From the NCBI GenBank assembly GCA_004555855.1, contig SFJQ01000009.1, positions 1-32,565 on the forward strand: DNA of 32,565 bases, read 5' to 3'. Origin of the DNA: [Eubacterium] saphenum. GTDB lineage: Bacteria; Bacillota; Clostridia; Oscillospirales; Ruminococcaceae. Below, one piece after another: positions 22,217-30,494 of this stretch. The notes beneath the pieces were generated by a model. The model was not told where the DNA came from. It worked only from the letters and a program-made list of their open reading frames with translations, and did not search any database. A program made the position numbers and the translations under genes. The first letter of the stretch is position 1. Every line of letters begins with the position of its first letter.

Positions 22217-22948
22217 ATGACCGAACTTAATTTTAAGCTGGAAAACCTCGAGTTTGAAGGTCCGCTTGACCTTATGCTTCTGCTGATACAAAAGCACAAG
22301 CTGAACATTCAGGACATCGAAATCACGGTGCTTCTCGACCAGTTTTTGCTGTATCTCGAGCGAATGACCGAGGCGGATATCGAGGTTACTGCGGAATTTC
22401 TCGACGCGGCGGCTCGGCTTGTGCTGATAAAATCGGCGGCTCTGCTCCCGCGCGACGAAGCCGAGAAGATGAAAAAAGAGCTTCAGGGCGCGCTTATCGA
22501 GTACGCGCTTTGCAAGACGATGGCGGAAAAGCTGAAAAAACGCTGGGTTGGCGACGCAGTTTACGTCCGGCAGCCGATTGAGCTTGAGATTGACTCGGCT
22601 TATCACGGCACGCATCAGCCCGAGGAAATCCCGTTTGCATACAGTGCGGTTTCAAAGCGCGCGAAAATGAAATCTGAAACTCCGCGCTCGCTCGCGCCGA
22701 TTGTGGCGAAGAGCTATGTGACGGTTTACACGGGAGTTGTGATTGTGCTGAAAAGCCTGCTCGCAAGGCAGAAAGTAACGCTCGCCGAGATTTACAAGGG
22801 GCGTCCGCGCTCGTACAGGGTGTCGATTTTTCTGGCGGTGCTGGAGTTGTCGAAAGCGGGCAGAATTGTCATCTCCGAGGACGGCGAAAGCGTTTCGCTA
22901 CGAGAACAAAATGCTCCGAGAACCGATAAAAGGCAGGTGCTTTTATGA
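22217..22948 (+). CDS. scpA: segregation and condensation protein A
   Basis: The kleisin subunit of the bacterial SMC condensin, which compacts and segregates the chromosome. The 243 residues begin with the typical LNFKLENLEFEGPLDLMLLL, then KHKLNIQDIEITVLLDQFL and AAEFLxxAARLVLIKSAALLPR-like segments (here TAEFLDAAARLVLIKSAALL). A C-terminal winged-helix region (VIVLKSLLARQKVTLAEIYK) closes it. The start ATG follows the M50 stop closely (AGAACA spacing, weak ribosome binding site), suggesting translational coupling. The last four bases overlap the scpB start. Confidence 0.96.
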   Translation: MTELNFKLENLEFEGPLDLMLLLIQKHKLNIQDIEITVLLDQFLLYLERMTEADIEVTAEFLDAAARLVLIKSAALLPRDEAEKMKKELQGALIEYALCKTMAEKLKKRWVGDAVYVRQPIELEIDSAYHGTHQPEEIPFAYSAVSKRAKMKSETPRSLAPIVAKSYVTVYTGVVIVLKSLLARQKVTLAEIYKGRPRSYRVSIFLAVLELSKAGRIVISEDGESVSLREQNAPRTDKRQVLL

Positions 22949-23526
22949 AATTCAGCGAGAGAATGGCGGCGGTTGAAGCCGTGCTTTTTGCGTCGGGAGA
23001 GCCGATTGAGCTGGAGAAACTCGCGGCTGCCTGCGAAATGGACAAAGACGAGGCGCTGAGAATAATCGAGCGGCTGAACGACCGTTATAAGGAGCAGGAG
23101 AGCGCGTTTGAGATAGGAAAGCTCGGCGATAGTTTTCAGATGATGACGAAAGCGCGTTTTGCGCGTTACATAAAGGCTGCTGCGGAAACGAGAAAACAGG
23201 CTCCGCTCACGCAGGCGGCGCTTGAGGTTCTGGCGATTGTCGCGTACAACCAGCCCGTGACGAGAGGATTTATCGACCAGGTTCGCGGAGTGGACAGCGG
23301 CGGCGTTGTCAAGAGCCTTACCGAGCGAAATCTGCTCGAGGAACACGGCCGCCTGAACGACGTCCCCGGCAGACCTATCGCTTACCGTACAACCGAGAAT
23401 TTTCTGCGCTGCTTCGGGCTGAACAGTCTGGACGGTTTGCCGCCTATTCCGGGAAGCGCCGACCAGATTGATTTTGACGAATACGAGGAAATGCTCTCGG
23501 AGGGCAGCGAGCAGTCCGAGGAGTGA
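22945..23526 (+). CDS. scpB: segregation and condensation protein B
   Basis: A 193-residue partner of ScpA in the SMC complex, with two winged-helix domains. The first domain contains AAVEAVLFASGEPIELEKLA and the second EVLAIVAYNQPVTRGFIDQV with VRGVDSGGVVKSL, which are strongly conserved in ScpB. GRPIAYRTTENFLRCFGL is also typical. The acidic tail (DFDEYEEMLSEGSEQSEE) is species-variable. The ATG overlaps the scpA stop by four bases, so the two are made in step. Confidence 0.97.
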   Translation: MKFSERMAAVEAVLFASGEPIELEKLAAACEMDKDEALRIIERLNDRYKEQESAFEIGKLGDSFQMMTKARFARYIKAAAETRKQAPLTQAALEVLAIVAYNQPVTRGFIDQVRGVDSGGVVKSLTERNLLEEHGRLNDVPGRPIAYRTTENFLRCFGLNSLDGLPPIPGSADQIDFDEYEEMLSEGSEQSEE

Positions 23527-23553
23527 TTTGAGCTTATCCGAGGGGGTGAGGCT

Positions 23554-24213
23554 TTGGGCTGGATAATTGCAGGCTCTGTTTTTGTGTTTATTCTGCTGCT
23601 GACATTGGGCAGAGTGAAGATAATTTTCGACTACAAGGATGACGTTATATTTAAGGTGAAATATATGTTTTTGCCGCTGGTGACAATCCCCGCGACAAAG
23701 CCGAAAAAGCAAAAGTCCCCGAAAAAGAAAAAGTCCAAGAAAAAAACCGAGGGTGAAGCCGCGGAGGAAAAGCCCAAGGACGAAAAAACCGAGGAGAAAA
23801 AGCCGAAGAAAAAGATGTCTCTTGAGGATATTTTCGAGGTGCTGAAGCTCGCGCTGGACAGCCTCGGAAAGCCGCTTAAAAGGATACTCAAGCGGACGAT
23901 TTTTGCGCATCTTGCACTCAGGATAAGCGTGGGCGGCGAGGACGCGGCAAAAACCGCGATAAAGTTCGGACTTATGAATATGGCTGTCGGGAACGCGCTC
24001 GGCTGGCTGGACACGTTTTTCACGCTTAAAAAGCCCGATGATATCAATATCACGGCGGATTTTCAGAGCGAGGAAACAAAAATCGACTGCTACTGCGAAA
24101 TCAGCCTTGTGGCTGCGGCGGCACTTGCGTTTGTGTTCACGTTTATCGGCAGGGCAATCAAGTATTATTTCACGCACAACCGCACAAGAGCGGCTATCAG
24201 AAATCTTGTTTAA
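23554..24213 (+). CDS. DUF2953 domain membrane protein
   Basis: A 219-residue protein starting at TTG 23554, behind GGGGGTGAGG. An N-terminal membrane helix (IIAGSVFVFILLLTLGRV) is followed by a short beta segment (VKIIFDYKDDVIFKVKYMF). A very charged Lys/Glu linker comes at about residues 50-90, and then the DUF2953 core (GNALGWLDTFFTLKKPDDIN) with a second hydrophobic segment near the C-terminus. The family is common next to ytfJ in spore-formers (the YtfI relatives), and its function is unknown. Here it lies between scpB and the YtfJ gene, matching that synteny. Confidence 0.88.
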   Translation: MGWIIAGSVFVFILLLTLGRVKIIFDYKDDVIFKVKYMFLPLVTIPATKPKKQKSPKKKKSKKKTEGEAAEEKPKDEKTEEKKPKKKMSLEDIFEVLKLALDSLGKPLKRILKRTIFAHLALRISVGGEDAAKTAIKFGLMNMAVGNALGWLDTFFTLKKPDDINITADFQSEETKIDCYCEISLVAAAALAFVFTFIGRAIKYYFTHNRTRAAIRNLV

Positions 24214-24270
24214 TACGGGAAATCCCGTTAAATAAAGCAAAATGTGAATATCTGGAAGGAGTTGTTTTAA

Positions 24271-24714
24271 ATGGCACATCCCGTTGAAGGCGTTATGGGT
24301 GTATCTATGGAAAAAATCCGCGAAATGGTGGATGTTGAAACGATAATCGGCGACCCGATTACCGCAGAGGGCGTGACGATTATCCCCGTTTCAAAGGTAT
24401 CGTTCGGCTTTGCTTCGGGCGGAAGCGATTTGCCGACTCAGGCTGCCGAGAAATTCGCGGGCGGCTCGGGCGCAGGCGTTACCGTAAAGCCGGTTGCGTT
24501 TATCGTTATCAAGGCAGACGGAAATGTTAGCCTGATGGAACTTGGCGCAAAGGGTTCTCCGTTTGACGGAGTTATGGAGGCGCTGCCCGGAGTTGTCGAG
24601 AAGATAAAGGGCTTTATGGCTGAGAAGAAGGCTCAGAAGGCTGAAAAGAAGGCTCAGAAGGACGCCGAAGCTGCCGATGAGGGCGAGAAGCTCTCCGAGG
24701 AAAAGCCCGAATAA
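24271..24714 (+). CDS. ytfJ: GerW family sporulation protein YtfJ
   Basis: A 147-residue protein of the GerW/YtfJ family, which is made during sporulation and is needed for proper germination in Bacillus. The conserved core is easy to see: VDVETIIGDPITAEGVTIIP, SKVSFGFASGGSDLP and VKPVAFIVIKADGNVSLMEL. The C-terminal 40 residues are a charged Lys/Glu/Ala tail (EKKAQKAEKKAQKDAEAADE), longer than in most relatives. The start has an AAGGAG site. Its neighbours, DUF2953 on one side and a DacF-like carboxypeptidase on the other, support a sporulation role. Confidence 0.95.
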   Translation: MAHPVEGVMGVSMEKIREMVDVETIIGDPITAEGVTIIPVSKVSFGFASGGSDLPTQAAEKFAGGSGAGVTVKPVAFIVIKADGNVSLMELGAKGSPFDGVMEALPGVVEKIKGFMAEKKAQKAEKKAQKDAEAADEGEKLSEEKPE

Positions 24715-24783
24715 TCTGGTATAATTTCCCGTAAAACAAGCAATACTATCCGTTGAAAACATTTTTTACGGAGAGTGATTGCT

Positions 24784-25896
24784 ATGAAAAAATTGATTTC
24801 GGTTCTGCTTGCCGCAGCGATACTGCTTCCCGCGTTTTCAACAAGTGCGGGAGCGGTTTCCACGTCTGCGGTAAGCTCTTGTCTTATCGAGGCGGAAACG
24901 GGCGAGGTGCTGTTCGCGGAAAACGCTGACGAGCGCCGCGCGATGGCTTCCACAACCAAGATTATGACCGCAATCCTCACGATTGAGGCGGGGGATTTGG
25001 ACAGGGAGTTCACCGTGGATGAGTTCGCGATAATGGTTGAAGGCACGTCGATGGGCTTGAAAAAAGGCGACAGGGTTTCACGGCGCGACTTGCTGTACGG
25101 GATACTTCTCCCCTCGGGCAACGACGCGGCAAATGCGGCGGCGGTCTCGGTTTCGGGAAGTATGTCGGCGTTTGTCAGTCTGATGAACGAAAAAGCGGCG
25201 GCGCTCGGGCTTAAAAACACGCATTTCGTCACTCCCTCGGGACTTGACGCGGACGGTCACTACACGACAGCACGCGATTTGGCGGCGCTCGCGGCGTATG
25301 CGATGAAAAACGAGCTTTTCCGGGAGATTGTTTCCTGCCGCTCTAAGCAGCTTGAATACGGCAATCCGCCTTATCCGAGAACGCTGTACAATTCCAACAA
25401 AATGCTCACAAAATACGATGGAGCAATCGGCGTTAAAACCGGCTTCACGGATAACGCGCGCAGGTGTCTTGTGTCGGCGGCGGAGCGAAACGGCGTGACT
25501 CTTATCGCGGTGACGCTCAACGACGGCGACGACTGGAACGACCACATCAAAATGCTGGATTACGGCTTCGGGCAGGTGAGCGCGTTTGCTCTGGACACGG
25601 GCTGTTCCGAGAAGGTTTCGGTTGCGGGAACGGGCAAGAGCGTGGGAGTTTTCGCCGAGGAAGCAACGCTTGCGCTGTCGGGTGAAAATCGGGAAAAACT
25701 CGAGCGAATCGTGCTTTTGCCGAGAATGGTTTACGGCAGCGTGAAAAGGGGCGACAAGCTCGGTTCAATCGAATATCGGCTGAACGGGAAAACCGTGAAA
25801 TCTGTGCCGCTTTACGCCGCGCAAACGGTTGACGAGGGCGCGAGGGAGCTGAACATCTTCCAAAAAATTCTCGGATTTTTCGGGATTTATGTGTGA
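24784..25896 (+). CDS. dacF: D-alanyl-D-alanine carboxypeptidase, DacF-like
   Basis: A serine peptidase (S11) that trims the terminal D-alanine of peptidoglycan stems. The ATG at 24784 follows GGAGAG by eight bases and gives 370 residues; an upstream TTG is less likely. The signal peptide ends around AGAVS. The three active-site motifs are STTK (56-59), SGN (111-113) and KTG (218-220). The C-terminal domain ends in an amphipathic helix (LNIFQKILGFFGIYV) that would anchor it to the outer membrane face. Between ytfJ and rluB it matches the sporulation carboxypeptidase neighbourhood of other Clostridia, where it affects cortex cross-linking. Confidence 0.94.
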   Translation: MKKLISVLLAAAILLPAFSTSAGAVSTSAVSSCLIEAETGEVLFAENADERRAMASTTKIMTAILTIEAGDLDREFTVDEFAIMVEGTSMGLKKGDRVSRRDLLYGILLPSGNDAANAAAVSVSGSMSAFVSLMNEKAAALGLKNTHFVTPSGLDADGHYTTARDLAALAAYAMKNELFREIVSCRSKQLEYGNPPYPRTLYNSNKMLTKYDGAIGVKTGFTDNARRCLVSAAERNGVTLIAVTLNDGDDWNDHIKMLDYGFGQVSAFALDTGCSEKVSVAGTGKSVGVFAEEATLALSGENREKLERIVLLPRMVYGSVKRGDKLGSIEYRLNGKTVKSVPLYAAQTVDEGARELNIFQKILGFFGIYV

Positions 25897-25912
25897 GGAA
25901 AACGCGTCTGCA

Positions 25913-25938
25913 CCGCGCAGGAATTTGGCTCTGCGCGG
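25913..25938. repeat. GC-rich inverted repeat between dacF and rluB
   Basis: CCGCGCAG (25913-25920) and CTGCGCGG (25931-25938) form an 8-bp stem with a 10-base loop. No T-run follows. It could be a weak attenuator or an mRNA-stabilising hairpin. Confidence 0.5.
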
Positions 25939-25977
25939 CGCTTCGGCGCGACTTGATAAAAGAAAAAGGTATTGCTT

Positions 25978-26733
25978 ATGGAAAAAATCAGGATACAAAA
26001 AATCATCGCGGACAGCGGCTTTTGTTCCCGCAGAAAAGCCGAGGAGTACATCTCGGACGGCTTGGTGCTGGTTAACGGGAGAAAATGCTCGCTCGGCGAC
26101 AAGGCTGACCCCGCAAACGATTTTATCACGGTTGACGGAAACGAAATCTCGCAGGAGCCTGTTGAGAAGCGCTACATAATGCTCAACAAGCCGCGCGGCT
26201 ACGTCACGACAGCCTCCGATGAAAAGGGCAGAAAAACTGCCGTGGAGCTGCTCGAGGGTGTTCCCGAGCGCGTTTTTTCAGTCGGACGGCTTGACCGAAA
26301 CTCCGAGGGGCTGCTCCTTTTCACCAATGACGGGCAGTTCGCAAACGACATCACGCACCCGTCAAAGCACGTCGGGAAGACCTATCGCGTGACCATCGAC
26401 AGCGCCGTTACCGAGGAGCAGCTCGCGCAGCTTTCATCGGGCGTGGAGCTGGACGGCGGCGAAAAAACGCTCCCCTGTAAGGTCGAGGTTGTGTCCGAGG
26501 AGCCGGGGCGCACGGTTGTCAGAATTACCATAAAGCAAGGTCTGAACAGGCAAATCAGAAGAATGTGCGACGCGCTCGGGCTTAATGTCGGGCGGCTTCG
26601 CAGAACGGCAATCGGCGGCGTGAAGCTGGGAATGCTCAAGCCCGGCGAGTGGCGCGATTTGACCAAGGACGAGCTTAGGATACTCCGTGCGGAAATCGGA
26701 CAAAAGCGCTCAGGGAGCCGCGGCAGACGCTGA
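25978..26733 (+). CDS. rluB: 23S rRNA pseudouridine synthase B family
   Basis: A 251-residue RsuA/RluB-type pseudouridine synthase. I use the ATG at 25978, eight bases after AAAAGG; an in-frame TTG lies six bases upstream. An S4 RNA-binding domain comes first (IRIQKIIADSGFCSRRKAEE), then KPRGYVTTASDE. The catalytic motif GRLDRNSEGLLLFTNDG carries the nucleophile D106. Near the end QGLNRQIRRMCDALG is the conserved RNA-contact motif. The tail is basic. Substrate choice between 16S (RsuA) and 23S (RluB) rRNA is inferred from the usual Firmicute gene at this locus. Confidence 0.93.
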   Translation: MEKIRIQKIIADSGFCSRRKAEEYISDGLVLVNGRKCSLGDKADPANDFITVDGNEISQEPVEKRYIMLNKPRGYVTTASDEKGRKTAVELLEGVPERVFSVGRLDRNSEGLLLFTNDGQFANDITHPSKHVGKTYRVTIDSAVTEEQLAQLSSGVELDGGEKTLPCKVEVVSEEPGRTVVRITIKQGLNRQIRRMCDALGLNVGRLRRTAIGGVKLGMLKPGEWRDLTKDELRILRAEIGQKRSGSRGRR

Positions 26734-26746
26734 TAGAGAGGAAATT

Positions 26747-27070
26747 ATGGTTGAGATTTTACAGAATAAGGAAAATACCGAGAAAATCGAGTTTAACGCG
26801 CGCGACGGGGAAGAGATTCTCGGGAAAATCGCGGGCGTGCTTACGGGCGATGTTTTCGTTATCGACGAGCTGGAGTGCGAGGATTTTTTCACGGACGGGC
26901 TGGTTCGCGCAATCCTGAATCTGATGACGCTTCACGGTATCGACAAGGCGCGCTTTGAGCTTCCGCACAAATCCGAGCAGCTCAAAAAACTCGGTTTCTT
27001 CACCGAAAAGCCCGAGATGGACAGCATCGCCGCGTTTTTTGACAAGGGTTGTTGTGGCTGTCACGGATAA
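26747..27070 (+). CDS. small conserved protein with Cys-rich C-terminus (107 aa)
   Basis: The ATG at 26747 follows AGAGAGG and lies 13 bases after the rluB stop. The product has mixed alpha/beta character (EKIEFNARDGEEILGKIAGV, GDVFVIDELECEDFF) and contains LVRAILNLMTLHGIDKARFE, which recalls the second half of an acetyltransferase-like fold. It ends in FFDKGCCGCHG, a cluster of three cysteines and a histidine that could bind metal. I cannot name the family. It is the last gene of the long plus-strand cluster, with no clear terminator after it. Confidence 0.75.
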   Translation: MVEILQNKENTEKIEFNARDGEEILGKIAGVLTGDVFVIDELECEDFFTDGLVRAILNLMTLHGIDKARFELPHKSEQLKKLGFFTEKPEMDSIAAFFDKGCCGCHG

Positions 27071-27155
27071 TTTGTGCAGAACAGCCAAATTGTTGTCGAT
27101 TTTCGTGTTGAATATATGGCATAAAGTAAAAAATATTTTTTATCGAAAAAGTGGC

Positions 27156-27184
27156 TTGTTATTTACAAGACAATGTAGTATAAT
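27156..27184 (+). promoter_or_regulatory. sigma-A promoter of the carboxyltransferase operon
   Basis: TTGTTA (27156-27161) and TATAAT (27179-27184) are separated by 17 bases. The leader to the start at 27273 is about 80 bases. Confidence 0.82.
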
Positions 27185-27272
27185 TATTGTGGAATAATTT
27201 GAGGGATTATTTGCCGCCTTTGTGAAAACTGCGGCAGATTTTTCCTACTTACTTTTATATGGAGGAGAAAAA

Positions 27273-28598
27273 ATGGCATTTTCAAAGACACTCGCCGAGA
27301 TGGAACAGAGCGTTCCCGAAAGCGACGCGAGAAAACGGCTCGAAGCGTTTTTTGACAACGGAGAGTTCACCGAGCTTGACAAATTCCTGTCTGCGGAGGG
27401 CGAAGTAAGCTCCGTGGTAACGGGCTTCGGCAGCGTTGAAGGTACTTCCGTTTACGTTTTCGCGCAGGACAGCTCCGTTAAAGGCGGCGCGGTTAACAAG
27501 AGCGCGGCTCTCAAGATTAAAAAGGTGTATGAGCTTGCGGCTAAATCCGGCGCGCCTGTTGTCGGCTTCTACGACTCAAAGGGCGGCGATATAAACGAGG
27601 GAATGGCGGTTCTTTCCGCATACGGCGACATTATGAAGGCTTCTGCGGCAGTTTCCGGCGTTGTTTCGCAGATTGCCGTTATCACGGGCGTTTGCGCGGG
27701 CTGCGCGGCTATGCTCGCAGAAATGGCTGATATCACGGTTATGAGCGAGGACGCAGAGCTGTTCCTCACCTCTCCGTTCAACACCCCCGACGGCAAGCTC
27801 GAGGGCGCAGGAAAGGCTGCGGCTGCGGCTAAATCGGGCGTTGCGGACATCGTTGTCAAGAACGCGGACGAGGCTGTCGCTAAGGCGAAAGCGCTTATTT
27901 CCGTGCTTCCCGCAAACAATCTCGACGTTGGATATTTTGGCGGCGAAACCGAAAACGACGCACCGATTTCCGCTTCAATGAAGGGTGCGGACGTTATCGC
28001 GGCAGTTGCTCAGAAGGGCAGCGTAATCGAGCTTGGCGAAAAGTTCGGTACTGCGGCTTACACGGCGCTCGGCGTTGTAAATAACTCAACGGCTGCTTTC
28101 GTGGCAACTGATAAGGCTGAAAAACTCACTGCCGACGACGCGGCGAAAATCGCTCGTTTCGTGCAGTTTGCCGATGTTTTCTCAATCCCCGTTGTTACCG
28201 TAATCAACACGGACGGCTTTGAGGGAAGCTCGGCTGCGGAGCTTTCGGGAAGCGTCCGCGAGTGTGCAAAGCTCGCACAGGTTTACGCAACGGCAACCAC
28301 GCTCAAGGTAAATCTCATCACCGGAAACGCTTTCGGCGCGGCTTATGCGGCGTTTGATTCCGCCGATATTTCCTACGCATGGGAAGGCGCGAAGATTGCT
28401 CCGATGAGCCCCGAGGCAGGAAAGGTGTTTATGGGCGAAGAGCTTGTTGTAAACCCGTTTGCTGCGGCTTCCGAGGGTATGATTGACGGCGTTGTCGCTG
28501 CTGAGGATACCCGCGAGGCGCTCACATCGGCAATGTGGATTTGCCAGAACAAGAGAGTTGCTTCTCCCGCGAGAAAGCGCCCGAATATTGCATTCTGA
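27273..28598 (+). CDS. acyl-CoA carboxyltransferase subunit (MmdA/12S-like), divergent
   Basis: The start is the ATG at 27273, behind GGAGGAG (441 residues); an upstream in-frame GTG at 27222 lies before that site. The two crotonase-like halves of biotin-dependent carboxyltransferases are recognisable. The N-half has GFYDSKGGDINEGMAVL (family form SGGARIQEG) and GVCAGCAAMLAEMADITVM. The C-half has INTDGFEGSSAAELSGSVRE (family form DVPGFLPG) and NAFGAAYAAFDSADISYAW. It is about 70 residues shorter than typical MmdA or 12S proteins and diverges at several glycine motifs, so the acyl-CoA it uses is uncertain. Codon use is biased toward Ala GCG/GCT as in strongly expressed genes. A biotin carrier and an OadA-type subunit follow in the same unit. 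Confidence 0.85.
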   Translation: MAFSKTLAEMEQSVPESDARKRLEAFFDNGEFTELDKFLSAEGEVSSVVTGFGSVEGTSVYVFAQDSSVKGGAVNKSAALKIKKVYELAAKSGAPVVGFYDSKGGDINEGMAVLSAYGDIMKASAAVSGVVSQIAVITGVCAGCAAMLAEMADITVMSEDAELFLTSPFNTPDGKLEGAGKAAAAAKSGVADIVVKNADEAVAKAKALISVLPANNLDVGYFGGETENDAPISASMKGADVIAAVAQKGSVIELGEKFGTAAYTALGVVNNSTAAFVATDKAEKLTADDAAKIARFVQFADVFSIPVVTVINTDGFEGSSAAELSGSVRECAKLAQVYATATTLKVNLITGNAFGAAYAAFDSADISYAWEGAKIAPMSPEAGKVFMGEELVVNPFAAASEGMIDGVVAAEDTREALTSAMWICQNKRVASPARKRPNIAF

Positions 28599-28624
28599 TA
28601 AAAATAAACAGAGAGGTATAGAAA

Positions 28625-28984
28625 ATGAAAAATTACACAATTACCGTAAACGGCACGGCTTATGATGTTACCGTAGAAGAAAACGGCGCAGGCGCTTCTG
28701 CACCCGCTGCTGCTCCCGCACCCAAGGCTGCGGCTCCCAAGAAGGCTGCTGCTCCCAAGGTTGCCGCAGGCGGCGCTCCCATAAACGCTCCGATGAGAGG
28801 CACTATCGTTGACGTTAAGGTTAAGGTCGGCGATAAGGTATCGAACGGCACGGTTGTCGCTGTTCTCGAGGCGATGAAGATGGAGAACGACATCGTTTCC
28901 GACAAGGACGGCGTTGTTGCTGCTGTTCTCGTTAACAAGGGCGATTCCGTTGAAACGGGCGCTCCCGTTGTTACTCTTTCCTAA
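28625..28984 (+). CDS. biotin carboxyl carrier protein
   Basis: A 119-residue carrier. A short N-terminal strand (MKNYTITVNGTAYDVTVEE) leads into an Ala/Pro/Lys-rich flexible linker (residues about 22-50), then the biotinyl domain. The biotin attachment site is EAMKMEN, with the target Lys at K85. The layout is that of the 1.3S subunit of transcarboxylase and the GcdC/MmdC carriers. It sits 26 bases after the carboxyltransferase gene and 23 before the OadA-like gene. BirA at 1632-2354 would attach the biotin. Confidence 0.95.
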   Translation: MKNYTITVNGTAYDVTVEENGAGASAPAAAPAPKAAAPKKAAAPKVAAGGAPINAPMRGTIVDVKVKVGDKVSNGTVVAVLEAMKMENDIVSDKDGVVAAVLVNKGDSVETGAPVVTLS

Positions 28985-29007
28985 AATACTTAAAACAGGA
29001 GATAATT

Positions 29008-30411
29008 ATGGCTAAATTGAAAATAACGGAAACCGTTCTCCGCGACGCGCACCAGAGCTTGCTCGCAACGAGAATGTCCATCGATGAAATGCGCCCGATT
29101 TTGTCCGAAATGGACAAGGTTGGCTTTTACTCCGCGGAATGCTGGGGCGGCGCAACCTTCGATTCCTGCATCCGCTTCCTCAACGAAGACCCGTGGGAGC
29201 GCTTGAGAATTATCAGAAAGGAAATGCCCAATACCAAGCTCCAGATGCTGTTCAGAGGACAGAATATGCTCGGTTATCGTCACTATGCGGACGATTTGGT
29301 TGAGTATTTCGTTCAGAAATCCATCGCTAACGGTATCGATATTATCAGAATTTTCGACGCCCTCAACGATATCAGAAACCTCGAAACCGCTATCAAGGCG
29401 GCTAAAAAGGAGCAGGGACACGCACAGGTTGCGATTTCCTACACCACGGGCGAGGTTTTCACACATGAGTATTATGTGAATTACGCAAAGCAGATTGAGA
29501 GCGCGGGCGCGGATTCGCTCTGCATCAAGGATATGGCGGCGCTGCTCACTCCTTACGAGGCGGAGAGCCTTGTCAAGGACCTCAAGGCTGCGGTTAAAAT
29601 TCCCGTTCAGCTTCACACTCACTACACCTCCGGACTTGCTTCGATGTGTATTATCAAGGCTGTCGAGGCGGGAGTTGACGCAGTTGATACGGCACTTTCG
29701 CCGCTTGCTCTCGGCACATCTCACGCTCCCACGGAGTCGATTGTCGCAACTTTCAAGGATACCGAATACGACACGGGGCTTGATTTGATTAAGCTCAACG
29801 AAATCCGCGAGTACTTTATGGGACTGCGTAAAAAGTACATCGACAGCGGCTTGCTTGACCCGTCGATGCTTGCTACGAACACCAAGGCGCTGATTTATCA
29901 GGTGCCGGGCGGAATGCTCTCGAACCTGCTTTCTCAGCTCAAGCAGGCAGGCAAGGCTGACCAGCTTGAAGAGGTGCTGAAGGAAGTTCCGCGCGTTCGT
30001 AAGGACAGCGGTTTCCCGCCTCTCGTTACGCCTACTTCTCAGATTGTCGGCACGCAGGCTGTGTTCAACGTAATTATGGGCGAGCGCTACAAGACCGTTA
30101 CCAAGGAGTTCAAGGGAATGGTTAAGGGCGAATACGGCAGAACTCCCGTTGAAATCGACCCCGAGTTCCGCAAGAAGATTATCGGCGATGAAGAGCCGAT
30201 TACCTGCCGTCCCGCAGATCAGCTCGCGCCCGAGTTTGAGGCGATGAAGGAAGAGGCGAAGGAGTGGATTGACGGCTCGTCTGTCGAGGACGTCCTCACC
30301 TACGCGATGTTCCCGAAGGTTGCTCCGAAGTTCTTCGAGAATCGCCGCGACAAGCAGCTCGGTATCGACGCAGCTCACGCGGATAAGGAAAACAAGGTTC
30401 ACCCTGTATAA
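29008..30411 (+). CDS. oadA: oxaloacetate decarboxylase alpha / transcarboxylase 5S-like subunit
   Basis: A 467-residue TIM-barrel carboxyltransferase that moves the carboxyl group between oxaloacetate (giving pyruvate) and biotin. Signature stretches: ITETVLRDAHQSLLATRMS at the N-terminus, RGQNMLGYRHYADDLV, the SLCIKDMAALLTP loop with the lysine expected to be carbamylated, and the metal ligands in PVQLHTHYTSGLASM. The C-terminal domain is complete (VTPTSQIVGTQAVFNV, EYGRTPVEIDPEFR). No biotinyl domain is fused; the separate carrier upstream fills that role. No sodium-pump subunit (OadB) or biotin carboxylase lies in the operon, which resembles the 5S subunit arrangement in propionibacteria. 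Confidence 0.93.
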   Translation: MAKLKITETVLRDAHQSLLATRMSIDEMRPILSEMDKVGFYSAECWGGATFDSCIRFLNEDPWERLRIIRKEMPNTKLQMLFRGQNMLGYRHYADDLVEYFVQKSIANGIDIIRIFDALNDIRNLETAIKAAKKEQGHAQVAISYTTGEVFTHEYYVNYAKQIESAGADSLCIKDMAALLTPYEAESLVKDLKAAVKIPVQLHTHYTSGLASMCIIKAVEAGVDAVDTALSPLALGTSHAPTESIVATFKDTEYDTGLDLIKLNEIREYFMGLRKKYIDSGLLDPSMLATNTKALIYQVPGGMLSNLLSQLKQAGKADQLEEVLKEVPRVRKDSGFPPLVTPTSQIVGTQAVFNVIMGERYKTVTKEFKGMVKGEYGRTPVEIDPEFRKKIIGDEEPITCRPADQLAPEFEAMKEEAKEWIDGSSVEDVLTYAMFPKVAPKFFENRRDKQLGIDAAHADKENKVHPV

Positions 30412-30421
30412 TATTATAATA

Positions 30422-30452
30422 AGAAATCCCTGTCAATCGGCGGGGATTTTCC
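30422..30452 (+). terminator. intrinsic terminator of the carboxyltransferase operon
   Basis: AAATCCC and GGGATTTT form a stem with a loop of about 11 bases directly after the oadA stop, followed by a T-rich tract. Confidence 0.8.
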
Positions 30453-30494
30453 TTATTTTATGTACGGTTGAAAGCTTTCGTGAAAATGTTACGC

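Noticed and set aside
22792..24279. A 495-residue minus-strand frame opposite scpB and DUF2953
   Set aside because: Its length comes from codon bias of the opposite genes. It spans two genes and their gap and has no family features.
28990..30402. A 470-residue minus-strand frame opposite oadA
   Set aside because: oadA has complete catalytic motifs; the opposite frame lacks a ribosome binding site and any known domain.
27273..30411. Sodium-pumping oxaloacetate or methylmalonyl-CoA decarboxylase
   Set aside because: No membrane beta subunit or gamma subunit is in the operon; it could still be encoded elsewhere, so this is not excluded for the genome.
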